This document shows, in pieces, positions 18,368 through 27,531 of a stretch of 64,000 nt of DNA. The position numbers and the translations under genes were made by a program. Origin of the DNA: Paraburkholderia xenovorans LB400 (GTDB lineage: Bacteria; Pseudomonadota; Gammaproteobacteria; Burkholderiales; Burkholderiaceae); the NCBI RefSeq assembly GCF_000013645.1, contig NC_007951.1:310001-374000 (forward strand), read 5' to 3'. The notes under the pieces were generated by a model that did no database searches, was not told the origin of the DNA, and worked only from the letters and a program-made list of their open reading frames with translations. Position 1 is the first letter of the stretch. Each line of letters begins with the position of its first letter.

Positions 18368-18982
18368 ATGTCGACGCAACCACCGGCTCAGGCCGACCGT
18401 TCTTTTAACCGTCCGATGCTGATCAAGCTGTTCATCGTCGCGTTGATGATGTTCGGTTTCGGCTTCGCTCTGGTGCCGATGTACCGCGCGATCTGCCAGA
18501 TCACCGGCATCAACAACCTCGTGCAGCGTGATGTCACGGTACGCGAGGCGAAGAACACGCAGGTCGACATGAGCCGCACGATTTCGATCGAATTCGACGC
18601 GAACGCGCGCGGCCCGCTGGGTTTCAAGCCGGAGCAGCGCAGTCTCGACGTGCATCCGGGCGAAGTGACAACGGTGATGTACGAGGTGAGCAACGAACAG
18701 GCGCGCACGATTCAGGCGCAAGCCATTCCGAGCTACGCGCCGAAGCAGGCCACCGAGTACTTCAGGAAGATCGAGTGTTTTTGTTTTACGCAGCAGACCT
18801 TGACGGCGAATCAGACGAAACGGATGCCGGTGGTGTTCGTGGTCGATCCGAAGTTGCCGAAGGACGTGAAAACGATCACGTTGTCGTACACGTTCTTTGA
18901 ATTGAATACGCCGGTGTCGGCGACAGCCGGAAGCGCGGCGCCCACGGCAAACACGGCGGCCACCGCCGCCAATCCCGCCTGA
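18368..18982 (+). CDS. ctaG: Cytochrome c oxidase assembly protein CtaG/Cox11
   Basis: 204 residues: one N-terminal transmembrane helix (about 19-38) and a periplasmic beta domain. ECFCFTQQTL carries the copper ligands Cys137 and Cys139; MYRAICQITG just after the helix holds Cys43. CtaG delivers copper to the CuB site of subunit I. The Ala/Thr-rich C-terminal tail is poorly conserved. It lies between the small assembly gene and the DUF2970 gene. Confidence 0.96.
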   Translation: MSTQPPAQADRSFNRPMLIKLFIVALMMFGFGFALVPMYRAICQITGINNLVQRDVTVREAKNTQVDMSRTISIEFDANARGPLGFKPEQRSLDVHPGEVTTVMYEVSNEQARTIQAQAIPSYAPKQATEYFRKIECFCFTQQTLTANQTKRMPVVFVVDPKLPKDVKTITLSYTFFELNTPVSATAGSAAPTANTAATAANPA

Positions 18983-19017
18983 AGGCTTGCGCCGCAGACG
19001 AAGGAAGACGAAACAAG

Positions 19018-19227
19018 ATGAGCGACAACGGCGGCAGCCCGCGCAGAAGCAGTTTTGGCCAGTCGATGCGTGCGGTGTTCTGGTCGTTTTTCGGGGTGCG
19101 CAAGCGCCGCGATCTGGAGGCGGACGCCACGCAACTGAACCCGTTGCACGTGATCGCCGCAGCGTTGATCTGTGCGGCAATTTTTATCGTGGTGCTGATT
19201 CTGATCGTACGCGCCGTGGTAGGTTGA
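19018..19227 (+). CDS. DUF2970 small membrane protein
   Basis: 69 residues with a basic N-terminus (SMRAVFWSFFGVRKRRD) and one transmembrane helix (about 44-66). It fits DUF2970, a family of unknown function found between ctaG and subunit III genes in betaproteobacteria. GAAGGAAGA precedes the ATG. Operon position suggests a link to oxidase assembly. Confidence 0.75.
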   Translation: MSDNGGSPRRSSFGQSMRAVFWSFFGVRKRRDLEADATQLNPLHVIAAALICAAIFIVVLILIVRAVVG

Positions 19228-19358
19228 AGCACCACGCGCACATATGGAATCGGGCGAAGCAGCGCCCAGGAATTAGAGAGAAGCGGTGCGGTATCGACGC
19301 GCCGCCGAAGATACAGCCGGAGATTCCGGAACAACTGGACTGAAGTGGAGAATCAAGA

Positions 19359-20216
19359 ATGAGCGGTCAAAACGAGAGCCCGTACTATTTCGTACCGCAT
19401 CCGTCGCGGCATCCGATCAGCGCCGCTGCTGGGTTGCTGGTCATGCTCGGATCGCTTGCGGCCTGGATCAACGAACATGACTGGGCGCCGATCGGCGTTG
19501 TCGCCGGTTTGTTGTGGCTGCTCTTTACGTTGTGGCACTGGTTCGGCGACGCGATCGCCGAGTCGGAAGGCGGCATGTACGGCAAGAATGTCGACAAGTC
19601 GTACCGTTGGAGCATGAGCTGGTTCATCTTCTCCGAAGTGATGTTCTTCGGTGCGTTCTTCGGCGCGCTGTTCTATGCGCGTGAAATCGCGCTGCATCAA
19701 TTGGGCAGCCTCGATTACAAGCTGATCTGGCCGGACTTCTCGGCGGTGTGGCCGAACAACGGTCCGGCAGCGCTGGTCTCGACCTTCAAGTCGATGCAAC
19801 CGTGGCCGGTGCCGACCATCAACACCGCGCTGCTGCTTTCCTCGGGCGCGACGCTGACGGTATCGCACCACGCGCTGCGTGAAAATCACCGCAAGAAGGC
19901 GATCATCTGGCTGGCTGCAACGCTCGTGCTCGGCGTTTGCTTCCTGTTCCTGCAAGGCTTCGAGTATTTCCACGCCTATAACGAACTGAATCTGACGCTG
20001 TCGTCGGGCGTGTATGGTTCCACGTTCTTCTTGCTGACGGGCTTCCACGGCTTCCACGTTTTCCTCGGCGGCACGATGCTGGCAGTCGTGCTGGTGCGCA
20101 TGATCCGCGGTCACTTCACGGCGGACCATCACTTCGCGTTCGAAGGCGCGGCCTGGTATTGGCACTTTGTGGACGTCGTGTGGCTCGGGCTGTACGTCGT
20201 CGTGTACTGGCTGTAA
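19359..20216 (+). CDS. ctaE: Cytochrome c oxidase subunit III
   Basis: 285 residues, seven predicted transmembrane helices, a normal length. Typical segments are YYFVPHPSRHPI, SWFIFSEVMFFGAFFGALF and the C-terminal HFVDVVWLGLYVVVYWL. Subunit III stabilises the catalytic core and lines the oxygen and proton entry paths. Followed by a terminator, so it probably ends the first cox transcript. Confidence 0.97.
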   Translation: MSGQNESPYYFVPHPSRHPISAAAGLLVMLGSLAAWINEHDWAPIGVVAGLLWLLFTLWHWFGDAIAESEGGMYGKNVDKSYRWSMSWFIFSEVMFFGAFFGALFYAREIALHQLGSLDYKLIWPDFSAVWPNNGPAALVSTFKSMQPWPVPTINTALLLSSGATLTVSHHALRENHRKKAIIWLAATLVLGVCFLFLQGFEYFHAYNELNLTLSSGVYGSTFFLLTGFHGFHVFLGGTMLAVVLVRMIRGHFTADHHFAFEGAAWYWHFVDVVWLGLYVVVYWL

Positions 20217-20316
20217 CGCAGTCTGGCCTGCGCCGGCCGGCAACCCCGCATGTGCGGGCCATTCGCGCAACGTCTTTCGGGACGCGGCGCACGAGCAGTA
20301 CGCAAGACTTATGCAG

Positions 20317-20352
20317 CGCCGCCCTCGACCCTGTCAGGGCGGCGTTTTGTTT
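20317..20352 (+). terminator. Terminator after subunit III gene
   Basis: CGCCGCCCT (20317-20325) pairs with AGGGCGGCG (20336-20344), followed by TTTTGTTT. Confidence 0.8.
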
Positions 20353-20379
20353 GGCGGCGTGGAGAGAGTTCCGCCGGGC

Positions 20380-20589
20380 TCAGCGCCCGTAGGGAATGCC
20401 GGTCGATTGAATCCAGCCCATCCAGTGAGCGAACAGGATGAACAGGAACAGCGAGATCGACAGACCCACCCGCGTGGCGAGCGACCAGACCATCCGCTTG
20501 GTTTTGCCCTTGTCATGCATCATGAAGTACAGCGCCGACACCATGCTGGCGATGATCAGGACGAAGGCGATGGGAACGAGAATGTGCAT
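20380..20589 (-). CDS. Twin transmembrane protein (DUF2909-like)
   Basis: 69 residues with two transmembrane helices (about 3-24 and 41-59) joined by a short basic loop (HDKGKTKR). It resembles DUF2909 proteins, which lie opposite SURF1 in Burkholderiales. The function is unknown. It is the only minus-strand gene in the oxidase block, convergent with subunit III and divergent from SURF1. Confidence 0.8.
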   Translation of the reverse strand: MHILVPIAFVLIIASMVSALYFMMHDKGKTKRMVWSLATRVGLSISLFLFILFAHWMGWIQSTGIPYGR

Positions 20590-20700
20590 GGAACCAGCTG
20601 AAATCAGGAAGCGCAGAGGCAAGACGTTTATTATCGCACCGCGCGCCGGCGTTTGCCGCACGGCTCCCGTAACGCCGCGAGTGGCCCTGGAGCGTGCCCG

Positions 20701-21417
20701 ATGAAGATTCGCCTCGTGCCCGCGCTGCTGATTCTGCTGGTGATCGTGGTAACCGTGCGGCTGGGTTTCTGGCAGCGCGACCGCGCGCATCAGAAGGAAG
20801 CGCTCGAAGCGCGCATCACGCAGTTCGAGAACGCGCCCGCGCAGCCGGTGAGCGCCGCGCCGGTCGAACTGAAGGACATCGAGTTTCATCACGTGAAGGC
20901 GCGCGGCAGTTTCGTCGCGGATAAAGTCGTCTACCTCGATAATCGTCCGTATAACGACCAGCCGGGCTTTTACGTCGTGATGCCTTTTAAACTGGCCGAC
21001 GGCGGCTACGTGCTGGTCAATCGCGGCTGGCTGCCGCGCAACATGAACAATCGCGAAACCATCGCGCCGTACACGACGCCGCAAGGCGAAATCGAAATCG
21101 AAGGCATTGCGCGGGCGGACGCGTCGCGTGCTTTCGAGTTGGGGCAGGGTGGTTCGGCCGAGCATCAGCTGATCCGCCAGAATCTGGACACCGCCGCGTA
21201 CGCCGCGGAAACCGGCCTGCCGCTGCAGTCGTTCGTGATCCAGCAATTGAGCGACGACGGCGACCAACTGGTGCGCGACTGGCCCGCGCCTACCAACGGC
21301 GTCGAGCGCAACTATGGCTACATGTTCCAGTGGTGGGGCATGGCGGCCGCGGCGCTGGTCTTCGGCCTGTATGCCGCGCGCCGCGCCGCGAAGAAAGAGC
21401 ACGCGCCGGGCGTGTAA
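20701..21417 (+). CDS. SURF1 family cytochrome oxidase assembly protein
   Basis: 238 residues, with N- and C-terminal transmembrane helices around a periplasmic domain, as in SURF1. FWQRDRAHQKEAL, FVADKVVYLDNRPYNDQPGFYVV and VLVNRGWLPRN are characteristic. SURF1 promotes insertion of heme a into subunit I. The ATG at 20701 gives the family-like MKIRLVPALLIL. It begins a second set of assembly genes running to sco. Confidence 0.93.
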   Translation: MKIRLVPALLILLVIVVTVRLGFWQRDRAHQKEALEARITQFENAPAQPVSAAPVELKDIEFHHVKARGSFVADKVVYLDNRPYNDQPGFYVVMPFKLADGGYVLVNRGWLPRNMNNRETIAPYTTPQGEIEIEGIARADASRAFELGQGGSAEHQLIRQNLDTAAYAAETGLPLQSFVIQQLSDDGDQLVRDWPAPTNGVERNYGYMFQWWGMAAAALVFGLYAARRAAKKEHAPGV

Positions 21418-21486
21418 CGCAGCCCATGCGGCTTCGCGGCCAGAGCCGGGCCGCGAAGCCGTGCAATCAATGAAAGAGGTCCTGTA

Positions 21487-22149
21487 GTGTCGACGCAATC
21501 TCCCCGTTCGCCGCAAGCCGGCAAACCCGCCGCACCCAAAGTCATGCCCGGCCAGCCCAACGGCAAAGGCTCGTGGGAGCGCGGCCGCTGGATCCTGCTG
21601 CTGCTCGCGATCATCTGCGCCGCGCCGATCGCCGTGTCGTATTTCACGTACTACGTGATCAAGCCGACCGGCGGCAGCACGAGCTACGGCACGCTGGTCG
21701 AACCGCAACGCCCGATTCCCGATTCGCTCGTGGTCACGGGCGAAGACGGCAAGCCCGTCAAGTTCGCCACCCTGCGCGGCCACTGGCTGTTGATCTCGGT
21801 CGACAACACTGCATGCGACAAGGCGTGCGTCACCAAGCTCTACTTCATGCGACAAATCCGCGCAGCTCAGGGCCCGGAACGCGAGCGCGTCGTGGAAGTG
21901 TGGTTGCGCACCGATGCAGGCAACGTCGCAGACGTGATACAAAAGGCCTATCCCGACACCAACATGATGATCGCCGATCCGGCGCAGGTGGCCGCGTGGC
22001 TGCCTACGGAGAGCGGCACGAAAATCACCGACCACATCTACATGGTCGATCCGAACGGCAACCTGATGATGCGATTCCCGAAAGATCCGAACCCCAGCAA
22101 GATCAAGGGCGACGTGACCAAGCTGCTCAAATGGTCGAGTATCGGCTGA
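21487..22149 (+). CDS. Sco-like membrane-anchored thioredoxin-fold protein
   Basis: 220 residues: a cytoplasmic Pro/Lys-rich N-terminus, one transmembrane helix (about 35-56) and a periplasmic Sco/thioredoxin-like domain. CDKAC (Cys110 and Cys114) and His183 match the CxxxC plus distal His copper ligands of Sco proteins, although the surrounding sequence is divergent. It is likely an oxidase assembly factor. The GTG start at 21487 follows an AAAGAGG-like site. A second, more canonical Sco is encoded at 24198-24815. Confidence 0.82.
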   Translation: MSTQSPRSPQAGKPAAPKVMPGQPNGKGSWERGRWILLLLAIICAAPIAVSYFTYYVIKPTGGSTSYGTLVEPQRPIPDSLVVTGEDGKPVKFATLRGHWLLISVDNTACDKACVTKLYFMRQIRAAQGPERERVVEVWLRTDAGNVADVIQKAYPDTNMMIADPAQVAAWLPTESGTKITDHIYMVDPNGNLMMRFPKDPNPSKIKGDVTKLLKWSSIG

Positions 22150-22171
22150 TGCCGCAACCTGGGTAAAAGAG

Positions 22172-23281
22172 ATGTTCGTACTGCAACTGGCTTTGATCGG
22201 CTTGTGTATCGCGTTGTTGCCGCTGTCCTACGTGTGGGTCAAGGCCGACGACAACAAATTCCGCAAGCTGGTCTGGCTCACCACCTTCCTCACGCTCGAT
22301 CTGGTGATGTTCGGCGGCTTCACGCGGCTCACCGATTCGGGGCTCGGCTGTCCGGACTGGCCGGGCTGTTACGGCACGTCGTCGCCGTTCATCGCGCATG
22401 CGGCGATCACGGCCGCGCATCAGGCAATGCCCACCGGGCCCGTCAGCATGACGAAGGCGTGGATCGAAATGATCCACCGCTACTTCGCGATGGCGATCGG
22501 CGTGCTGATCATCGCGCAGACCATCATTGCCTGGACGGCGCGCGTCAAACGGCGTCCGTTGCACGTGTCGCCGTGGTGGCCGACCTCGTTGCTGCTGCTG
22601 ATTCTGGTGCAAGGCGCGTTCGGCGCCTGGACCGTGACGATGAAGCTGCAACCGGTCATCGTGACGACGCACTTGCTGCTCGGCCTCGCGCTGCTGGGCA
22701 CGCTCGGCTGGTTGGCCGCGCGGCAGACGCCGTTGCCTGCTTACGAGCCCGAAGCCGCGCGCTGGCGCGCAGCCGCGCTCGCGGGTCTGGTGCTGCTGAT
22801 TGCGCAAATTGCGCTGGGCGGCTGGGTCAGCACGAACTACGCAGTGCTCGCATGCACCGATTTCCCGACCTGCAACGGCCAATGGGTTCCGCCGATGGAC
22901 TTCGCGCACGGCTTCCACCTGTGGCGCGCGCTCGGCATGACCGGCGACGGCGACGTGATTACCCAGGACGCGCTGGTGGCGATTCACTGGACGCACCGCA
23001 CGTTCGCTATCGTCGTGGTCGCTTATCTGGTGTGGCTGACGCTGAAGCTGCGCCGCTTCGAGTCGCTGCGGCGGCCGGCCAACGGCGTGCTGCTGGTGGT
23101 GCTGATCCAGTTCATCACAGGGCTGTCGAACATCGTTCTGCAATGGCCGTTGCCCATTGCGGTGGCGCATAACGGTGGGGCCGCGATCCTGCTGCTTCTG
23201 CTCGTTATGTTAAACTTTCGGATCGCTTATAGCCGTCCCGGCCGCGCCGTGTTCCCAGCGCGCGATGCCGCGCCAGCGTGA
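22172..23281 (+). CDS. ctaA: Heme A synthase (CtaA/Cox15)
   Basis: 369 residues with eight predicted transmembrane helices. It oxidises the C8 methyl of heme O to formyl, giving heme A. FGGFTRLTDSGLGCPDWPGCYG is the N-terminal half signature (residues about 48-69); the paired histidines lie in IEMIHRYFAM and IHWTHRTFAIV. Immediately followed by ctaB, which makes its substrate. Confidence 0.96.
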   Translation: MFVLQLALIGLCIALLPLSYVWVKADDNKFRKLVWLTTFLTLDLVMFGGFTRLTDSGLGCPDWPGCYGTSSPFIAHAAITAAHQAMPTGPVSMTKAWIEMIHRYFAMAIGVLIIAQTIIAWTARVKRRPLHVSPWWPTSLLLLILVQGAFGAWTVTMKLQPVIVTTHLLLGLALLGTLGWLAARQTPLPAYEPEAARWRAAALAGLVLLIAQIALGGWVSTNYAVLACTDFPTCNGQWVPPMDFAHGFHLWRALGMTGDGDVITQDALVAIHWTHRTFAIVVVAYLVWLTLKLRRFESLRRPANGVLLVVLIQFITGLSNIVLQWPLPIAVAHNGGAAILLLLLVMLNFRIAYSRPGRAVFPARDAAPA

Positions 23282-23287
23282 CTCCAC

Positions 23288-24193
23288 ATGGACAGCACAA
23301 CACTTTCCCAAACGCCCGGTAGCCGGGTCTCCCAGTACATCGCCCTGACGAAGCCGCGCGTCACGCAACTCGCCGTGTTCTGCGCAGTCATCGGCATGTT
23401 CCTGTCGACGCCCGGCATGGTGCCGTGGACTCCGCTGATCGGCGGCACGGTCGGCATCTGGTTGCTGGCCGGCGCGGCGTTCGCCATCAATTGCCTCGTC
23501 GAACAGAAAATCGACGCGAAGATGCGCCGCACCTCGTGGCGTCCATCCGCGCGCGGCGAAATCACCACCGCGCAGATTCTGCTGTTCTCGGCCGTGCTCG
23601 GCGGCCTCGGCATGTGGACGCTGTACACGTTCGCCAATCCGCTCACCATGTGGCTCACACTGGCCACGTTCGTGGGCTATGCGGTCATCTATACGCTGCT
23701 GCTCAAGCCTGCCACGCCGCAGAACATCGTGATCGGCGGCGCCTCGGGCGCCATGCCGCCGGCGCTCGGTTGGGCGGCGGTCACCGGCCATGTGCCGGGC
23801 GACGCGTGGATTCTGGTGCTGATCATCTTCGTGTGGACGCCGCCGCATTTCTGGGCGCTCGCGCTGTATCGCCGCAAAGACTACGAAAACGCCGGCCTGC
23901 CTATGCTGCCGAACACGCACGGCGAGAAGTACACGCGCCTGCATATTCTGCTGTACACGGTCATCCTGTTCGCGGTCACCATGATGCCCTTCATCTCCGG
24001 CATGAGCGGCGTGGTGTACCTCGCGGCGGCCGTGCTGCTGGGCGCCTTGTTCCTTGCCTATGCGTGGAAGATCTATCGGGAGTACTCGGACGATCTGGCG
24101 CGCAAGACTTTCCGTTATTCGATCGTCTATCTCTCGCTGCTGTTTGCGGCGCTGCTGATCGACCACTATGCGCGCGTCCTGATCGGCGCGTAA
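23288..24193 (+). CDS. ctaB: Protoheme IX farnesyltransferase (heme O synthase)
   Basis: 301 residues, multi-spanning UbiA-type prenyltransferase. [28 protein letters not shown] and [13 protein letters not shown] are heme O synthase signatures. It attaches a farnesyl group to heme B. Six bases separate it from ctaA and four from sco, so the three are coupled. Confidence 0.97.
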   Translation: MDSTTLSQTPGSRVSQYIALTKPRVTQLAVFCAVIGMFLSTPGMVPWTPLIGGTVGIWLLAGAAFAINCLVEQKIDAKMRRTSWRPSARGEITTAQILLFSAVLGGLGMWTLYTFANPLTMWLTLATFVGYAVIYTLLLKPATPQNIVIGGASGAMPPALGWAAVTGHVPGDAWILVLIIFVWTPPHFWALALYRRKDYENAGLPMLPNTHGEKYTRLHILLYTVILFAVTMMPFISGMSGVVYLAAAVLLGALFLAYAWKIYREYSDDLARKTFRYSIVYLSLLFAALLIDHYARVLIGA

Positions 24194-24197
24194 TACC

Positions 24198-24815
24198 ATG
24201 CTCAAAAACCGCTTCGCGCGTACGGCGCGTGCTGCCGTGATAGCCTGCGCGCTCGGCGGCGCCTTGCTGGTGGCGGGCTGCGGCAAGCAGCCGCCGGCGT
24301 TCCAGAATCTCGACATCACCGGCAATACGCAATTCGCGAGCAACTTCTCGTTGCCCGACACGTCCGGTCACATCCGCACAATGGCGGACTACAAAGGCAA
24401 GGTGGTGGTGCTGTTCTTCGGCTACACGCATTGCCCGGATGTTTGTCCGACCACGATGGCCGAGCTCTCGCAGGCGTTGCAGCAACTCGGCCCGGAAGAC
24501 GCGAAGCGCGTGCAGGTGCTGTTCGTCACCGTCGATCCCGAGCGTGATACGCCGGCCTTGCTCGCGCAATACGTGCCGGCGTTCAACCCGACGTTCGTCG
24601 GCTTGCGGCCGGCCGATCAGGCGCAACTCACCAGGATCACGAAAGACTTCCGCGTCTACTACGCGAAGGTGCCGGGCAAGACACCTGACAGCTACACAAT
24701 GGACCACACGGCAGCGAGCTACGTGTTCGACACGGACGGCAAGCTGCGTCTGTTCGCCCGTGACGGCCAGGGCGCAACGCCGTGGGTTCACGATATCAAG
24801 CTGCTGCTCGACTGA
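24198..24815 (+). CDS. SCO1/SenC family copper chaperone
   Basis: 205 residues with a lipoprotein signal (LLVAGC, Cys28) and a thioredoxin-fold domain. THCPDVCPT gives the copper ligands Cys79 and Cys83, with His170 in YTMDHTAASYVFD. Sco proteins help metallate the CuA site of subunit II. It closes the oxidase assembly operon and is convergent with the YciI gene. Confidence 0.93.
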   Translation: MLKNRFARTARAAVIACALGGALLVAGCGKQPPAFQNLDITGNTQFASNFSLPDTSGHIRTMADYKGKVVVLFFGYTHCPDVCPTTMAELSQALQQLGPEDAKRVQVLFVTVDPERDTPALLAQYVPAFNPTFVGLRPADQAQLTRITKDFRVYYAKVPGKTPDSYTMDHTAASYVFDTDGKLRLFARDGQGATPWVHDIKLLLD

Positions 24816-24881
24816 CGCACCGACCCGTGCGGGCCGTGTCACATCACGCGCCCGCTTTCAACGCCCCTCGCTTTACCACGC

Positions 24882-25172
24882 TCAAGCCGGAATCGGCAGA
24901 TTCAATCCCGCCGCAAGCCGCGTCGTCCTGAATTCCGTCACCTCGTAGCGCGCAAGGTTTTGCTGCGCGAACGGGTCGCTGGCGAGAATCTCATCCATCT
25001 TATCGCGCTCGATCCGCACCGCCAGAATGATGCCGCCGTCGCGCGGCACCTTCGGCCCTGCGGCGACAAACACGCCTGCTTCAAACTGTCGCGCCAGAAA
25101 CGCGCGATGCGCTTCCAGCGCGTCGTCGATGCGATCGAGCGATGCGGTGTAGATGAGGTCGATGACGTACAT
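24882..25172 (-). CDS. YciI family protein
   Basis: 96 residues, one YCII-like domain with a ferredoxin-like fold. Typical elements are YTASLDRIDDALEAHRAFL, the central GGIILAV and DPFAQQNLARYEVTEF. The likely active-site His (in the EAHRAFL segment) is present. The family's general function is unknown. It is a single gene between sco and the chemoreceptor gene. Confidence 0.85.
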   Translation of the reverse strand: MYVIDLIYTASLDRIDDALEAHRAFLARQFEAGVFVAAGPKVPRDGGIILAVRIERDKMDEILASDPFAQQNLARYEVTEFRTTRLAAGLNLPIPA

Positions 25173-25425
25173 GCTGTTCTCTCGAGCAGTGAAATGAGCC
25201 GCCGGAACGTGCGGCGAAGCCCTCGATTATCGGTCAGAGCGCGACTCACTGCGCGCGATCAGCCAGCCCGCACGCCGCGGGTCCATGCCGACGGTTTCCT
25301 TACAGCATCTCTCAAGTCGGCCGTCCGCAGTGCCGTTATATCGGTGGCAATCGTTTGCGCGCAACGCGGCACTGCGTGCTCGCGACTGCGAACGGAATAT
25401 GACTCACACGAGAGAGACCACAACA

Positions 25426-27270
25426 ATGAGCAGGATGAGTTTGAATCGCAAACTATGGTTGTCGCTCGCGCTCGTCTGGCTGGGCCTGCTGGGTGTCGGG
25501 GTGTGGAGCGCGGTCGAAACGCGCGGCACGATGCTGGCCGAGCGCAAGGCGGGCATGGTGAATCTGGTCGATGCGGCGCAAGGCATCGTGAGCGGCTATT
25601 ACGCGCTTTCGCAAAGCGGCAGGATGAGCGAAGCCGATGCGCAGCGCGAAGCGCTCGCCCGTCTCGCGGCCATGCGTTACGGCGAATCCGGCTATCTGTT
25701 CGTGATGGATTCGAAGCCGGTGGTGCTGATGCATCCCACGCTGCCGCAAATGACCGGCAAGGCGGTCGGCGACTTCAAGGACCCGGACGGCAAGCTCCTG
25801 TACGTGGCGATCGTCGACGCGGCCAAGGCGAGCGGGCGCGGCTTCGCGCAGTATCGCGGACGCCTGCCGCACAGCGAAACGGCAGTGCCGAAACTCAGCT
25901 ACGTGGTGCGCTTCGCGCCGTGGGACTGGAACATCACGAGCGGCGTGTTCATCAAGGACATCGACACGGCCTACTACGAAACGCTGCTGGGTCACCTTGC
26001 CGTCGTGCTGGTGATCGGCGCGGTCATCTCGCTGGCGATGCTGCTGATCATCCGCAACGTGCGCGCGAGTCTCGGCGGCGAGCCCGGCCAGGCGGCGCGG
26101 CTCGCGGCGAGTATTGCGCAAGGCGATCTGACGCAGGTGGTCGAGGTTCGTCCGCACGACAAGACCAGCATGATGGCGGCCATGAACGAAATGCAGAATC
26201 GGCTGCAGCGGACCATCGGCGAGATTCGTCGCTCGGCGGAATCCATCGCATCGGCTACGCAGCAGATTGCGGCGGGCAACAGCGATCTGTCACAGCGCAC
26301 CGAGCAGCAGGCCGCTTCGCTGCAGGAAACGGCGGCGAGCATGGAAGAGCTCACCGCAACGGTCAAGCAGAACGCCGACAACGCGCGGCAGGCGAGCGGA
26401 CTTGCGCATAACGCGTCCGAAATCGCGACGCGCGGCAACGACGTGGTGAGCCGCGTGATCGGCACGATGGGCGAGATCAACGACAGCTCGCGGCAGATTG
26501 CGGAGATCATCGGCGTGATCGAGGGCATTGCTTTTCAGACCAACATTCTTGCGCTGAACGCGGCCGTCGAAGCTGCGCGTGCCGGTGAGCAGGGGCGCGG
26601 CTTTGCCGTCGTCGCGGGCGAAGTGCGCAGCCTCGCGCAGCGTTCGGGAACCGCGGCCAAGGAGATCAGGCAGTTGATCAGCGCGTCGGTGGAGCGCGTG
26701 CACAACGGCTCGACCCTCGTGCAGCAGGCCGGCACGACGATGGGCGAGATTCTGCAAGCCGTGCAGCGCGTGACCGACATCATGGGTGAGATCGCTGCGG
26801 CATCCGAAGAGCAGAGCAGCGGCATTTCGCAGGTTGGCCGCGCCGTCACGCAGATGGACGAAGTGACGCAGCAGAACGCGGCGCTCGTCGAGCAGGCGGC
26901 GGCCGCGGCGGCTTCGTTGCAGGATCAGGCGGGGCGCCTGCGTGAAGCAGTGAACGCGTTTCGCGTGGATGGTGCTGAAGATGGCGCGCAGGGTTCGGCT
27001 GTGGTGGCGGCGCGCAGAGTGACGGCGACGGTGACCCAGGCGGCGACAGCGCGCGACATCGGCGCGGGATCGCAATCTGCGCCGGCATCGGCACGCGCGG
27101 AGCCTAAGCTGCCGGCGTCAGCAAGGGCAGCCGGCGCATCGGCGTCGGTCTCTGCGCTGGCATCGGCATCGGCCACGCCTGTCGCGAGCGCGAAGCCGGC
27201 CGCCGCGCCGCGCGCAGCAGCCGAGACCGCCAGGGCCACCCAGTCCGACGACGACTGGACCGCGTTCTGA
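25426..27270 (+). CDS. Methyl-accepting chemotaxis protein with single Cache domain
   Basis: 614 residues: transmembrane helix (about 10-30), a periplasmic single Cache domain (about 40-185, with [11 protein letters not shown] and [14 protein letters not shown]), a second helix, HAMP, and the signalling domain with the hairpin [19 protein letters not shown]. An Ala/Ser/Val-rich linker leads to a C-terminal DDDWTAF resembling a CheR-docking pentapeptide. The ligand is unknown; Cache receptors often bind small organic acids. ATG 25426 follows GAGAGAG; ATG 25399 is an alternative. No che genes are nearby. Confidence 0.92.
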   Translation: MSRMSLNRKLWLSLALVWLGLLGVGVWSAVETRGTMLAERKAGMVNLVDAAQGIVSGYYALSQSGRMSEADAQREALARLAAMRYGESGYLFVMDSKPVVLMHPTLPQMTGKAVGDFKDPDGKLLYVAIVDAAKASGRGFAQYRGRLPHSETAVPKLSYVVRFAPWDWNITSGVFIKDIDTAYYETLLGHLAVVLVIGAVISLAMLLIIRNVRASLGGEPGQAARLAASIAQGDLTQVVEVRPHDKTSMMAAMNEMQNRLQRTIGEIRRSAESIASATQQIAAGNSDLSQRTEQQAASLQETAASMEELTATVKQNADNARQASGLAHNASEIATRGNDVVSRVIGTMGEINDSSRQIAEIIGVIEGIAFQTNILALNAAVEAARAGEQGRGFAVVAGEVRSLAQRSGTAAKEIRQLISASVERVHNGSTLVQQAGTTMGEILQAVQRVTDIMGEIAAASEEQSSGISQVGRAVTQMDEVTQQNAALVEQAAAAAASLQDQAGRLREAVNAFRVDGAEDGAQGSAVVAARRVTATVTQAATARDIGAGSQSAPASARAEPKLPASARAAGASASVSALASASATPVASAKPAAAPRAAAETARATQSDDDWTAF

Positions 27271-27531
27271 CCACATTCTGACCGCGGCGGACCGCGTACC
27301 GCTCGCTCCCGCGCACACGCGGTCTCGCCCGGTCCAACGCGCATAACCATATGCGATCGAGGTATTTCCCATCTCGCCGGGCGTATGAGACCATTTGCGG
27401 TCCAGTTGGCGACGCATTGCCAGAAGCAATGTTTGCTGCCGGCTTCCACCCGAATCTGACATCGATCAGAAATCGATGACTTGTCGAAAAACTCGTCGAC
27501 AAAGCCTTCGATCAGAAACAGCGAGAATCAC

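Noticed and set aside
27271..27531. Possible SAM-type riboswitch upstream of the MetQ-like gene
   Set aside because: No recognisable SAM riboswitch core or terminator/antiterminator pairing could be found by eye.
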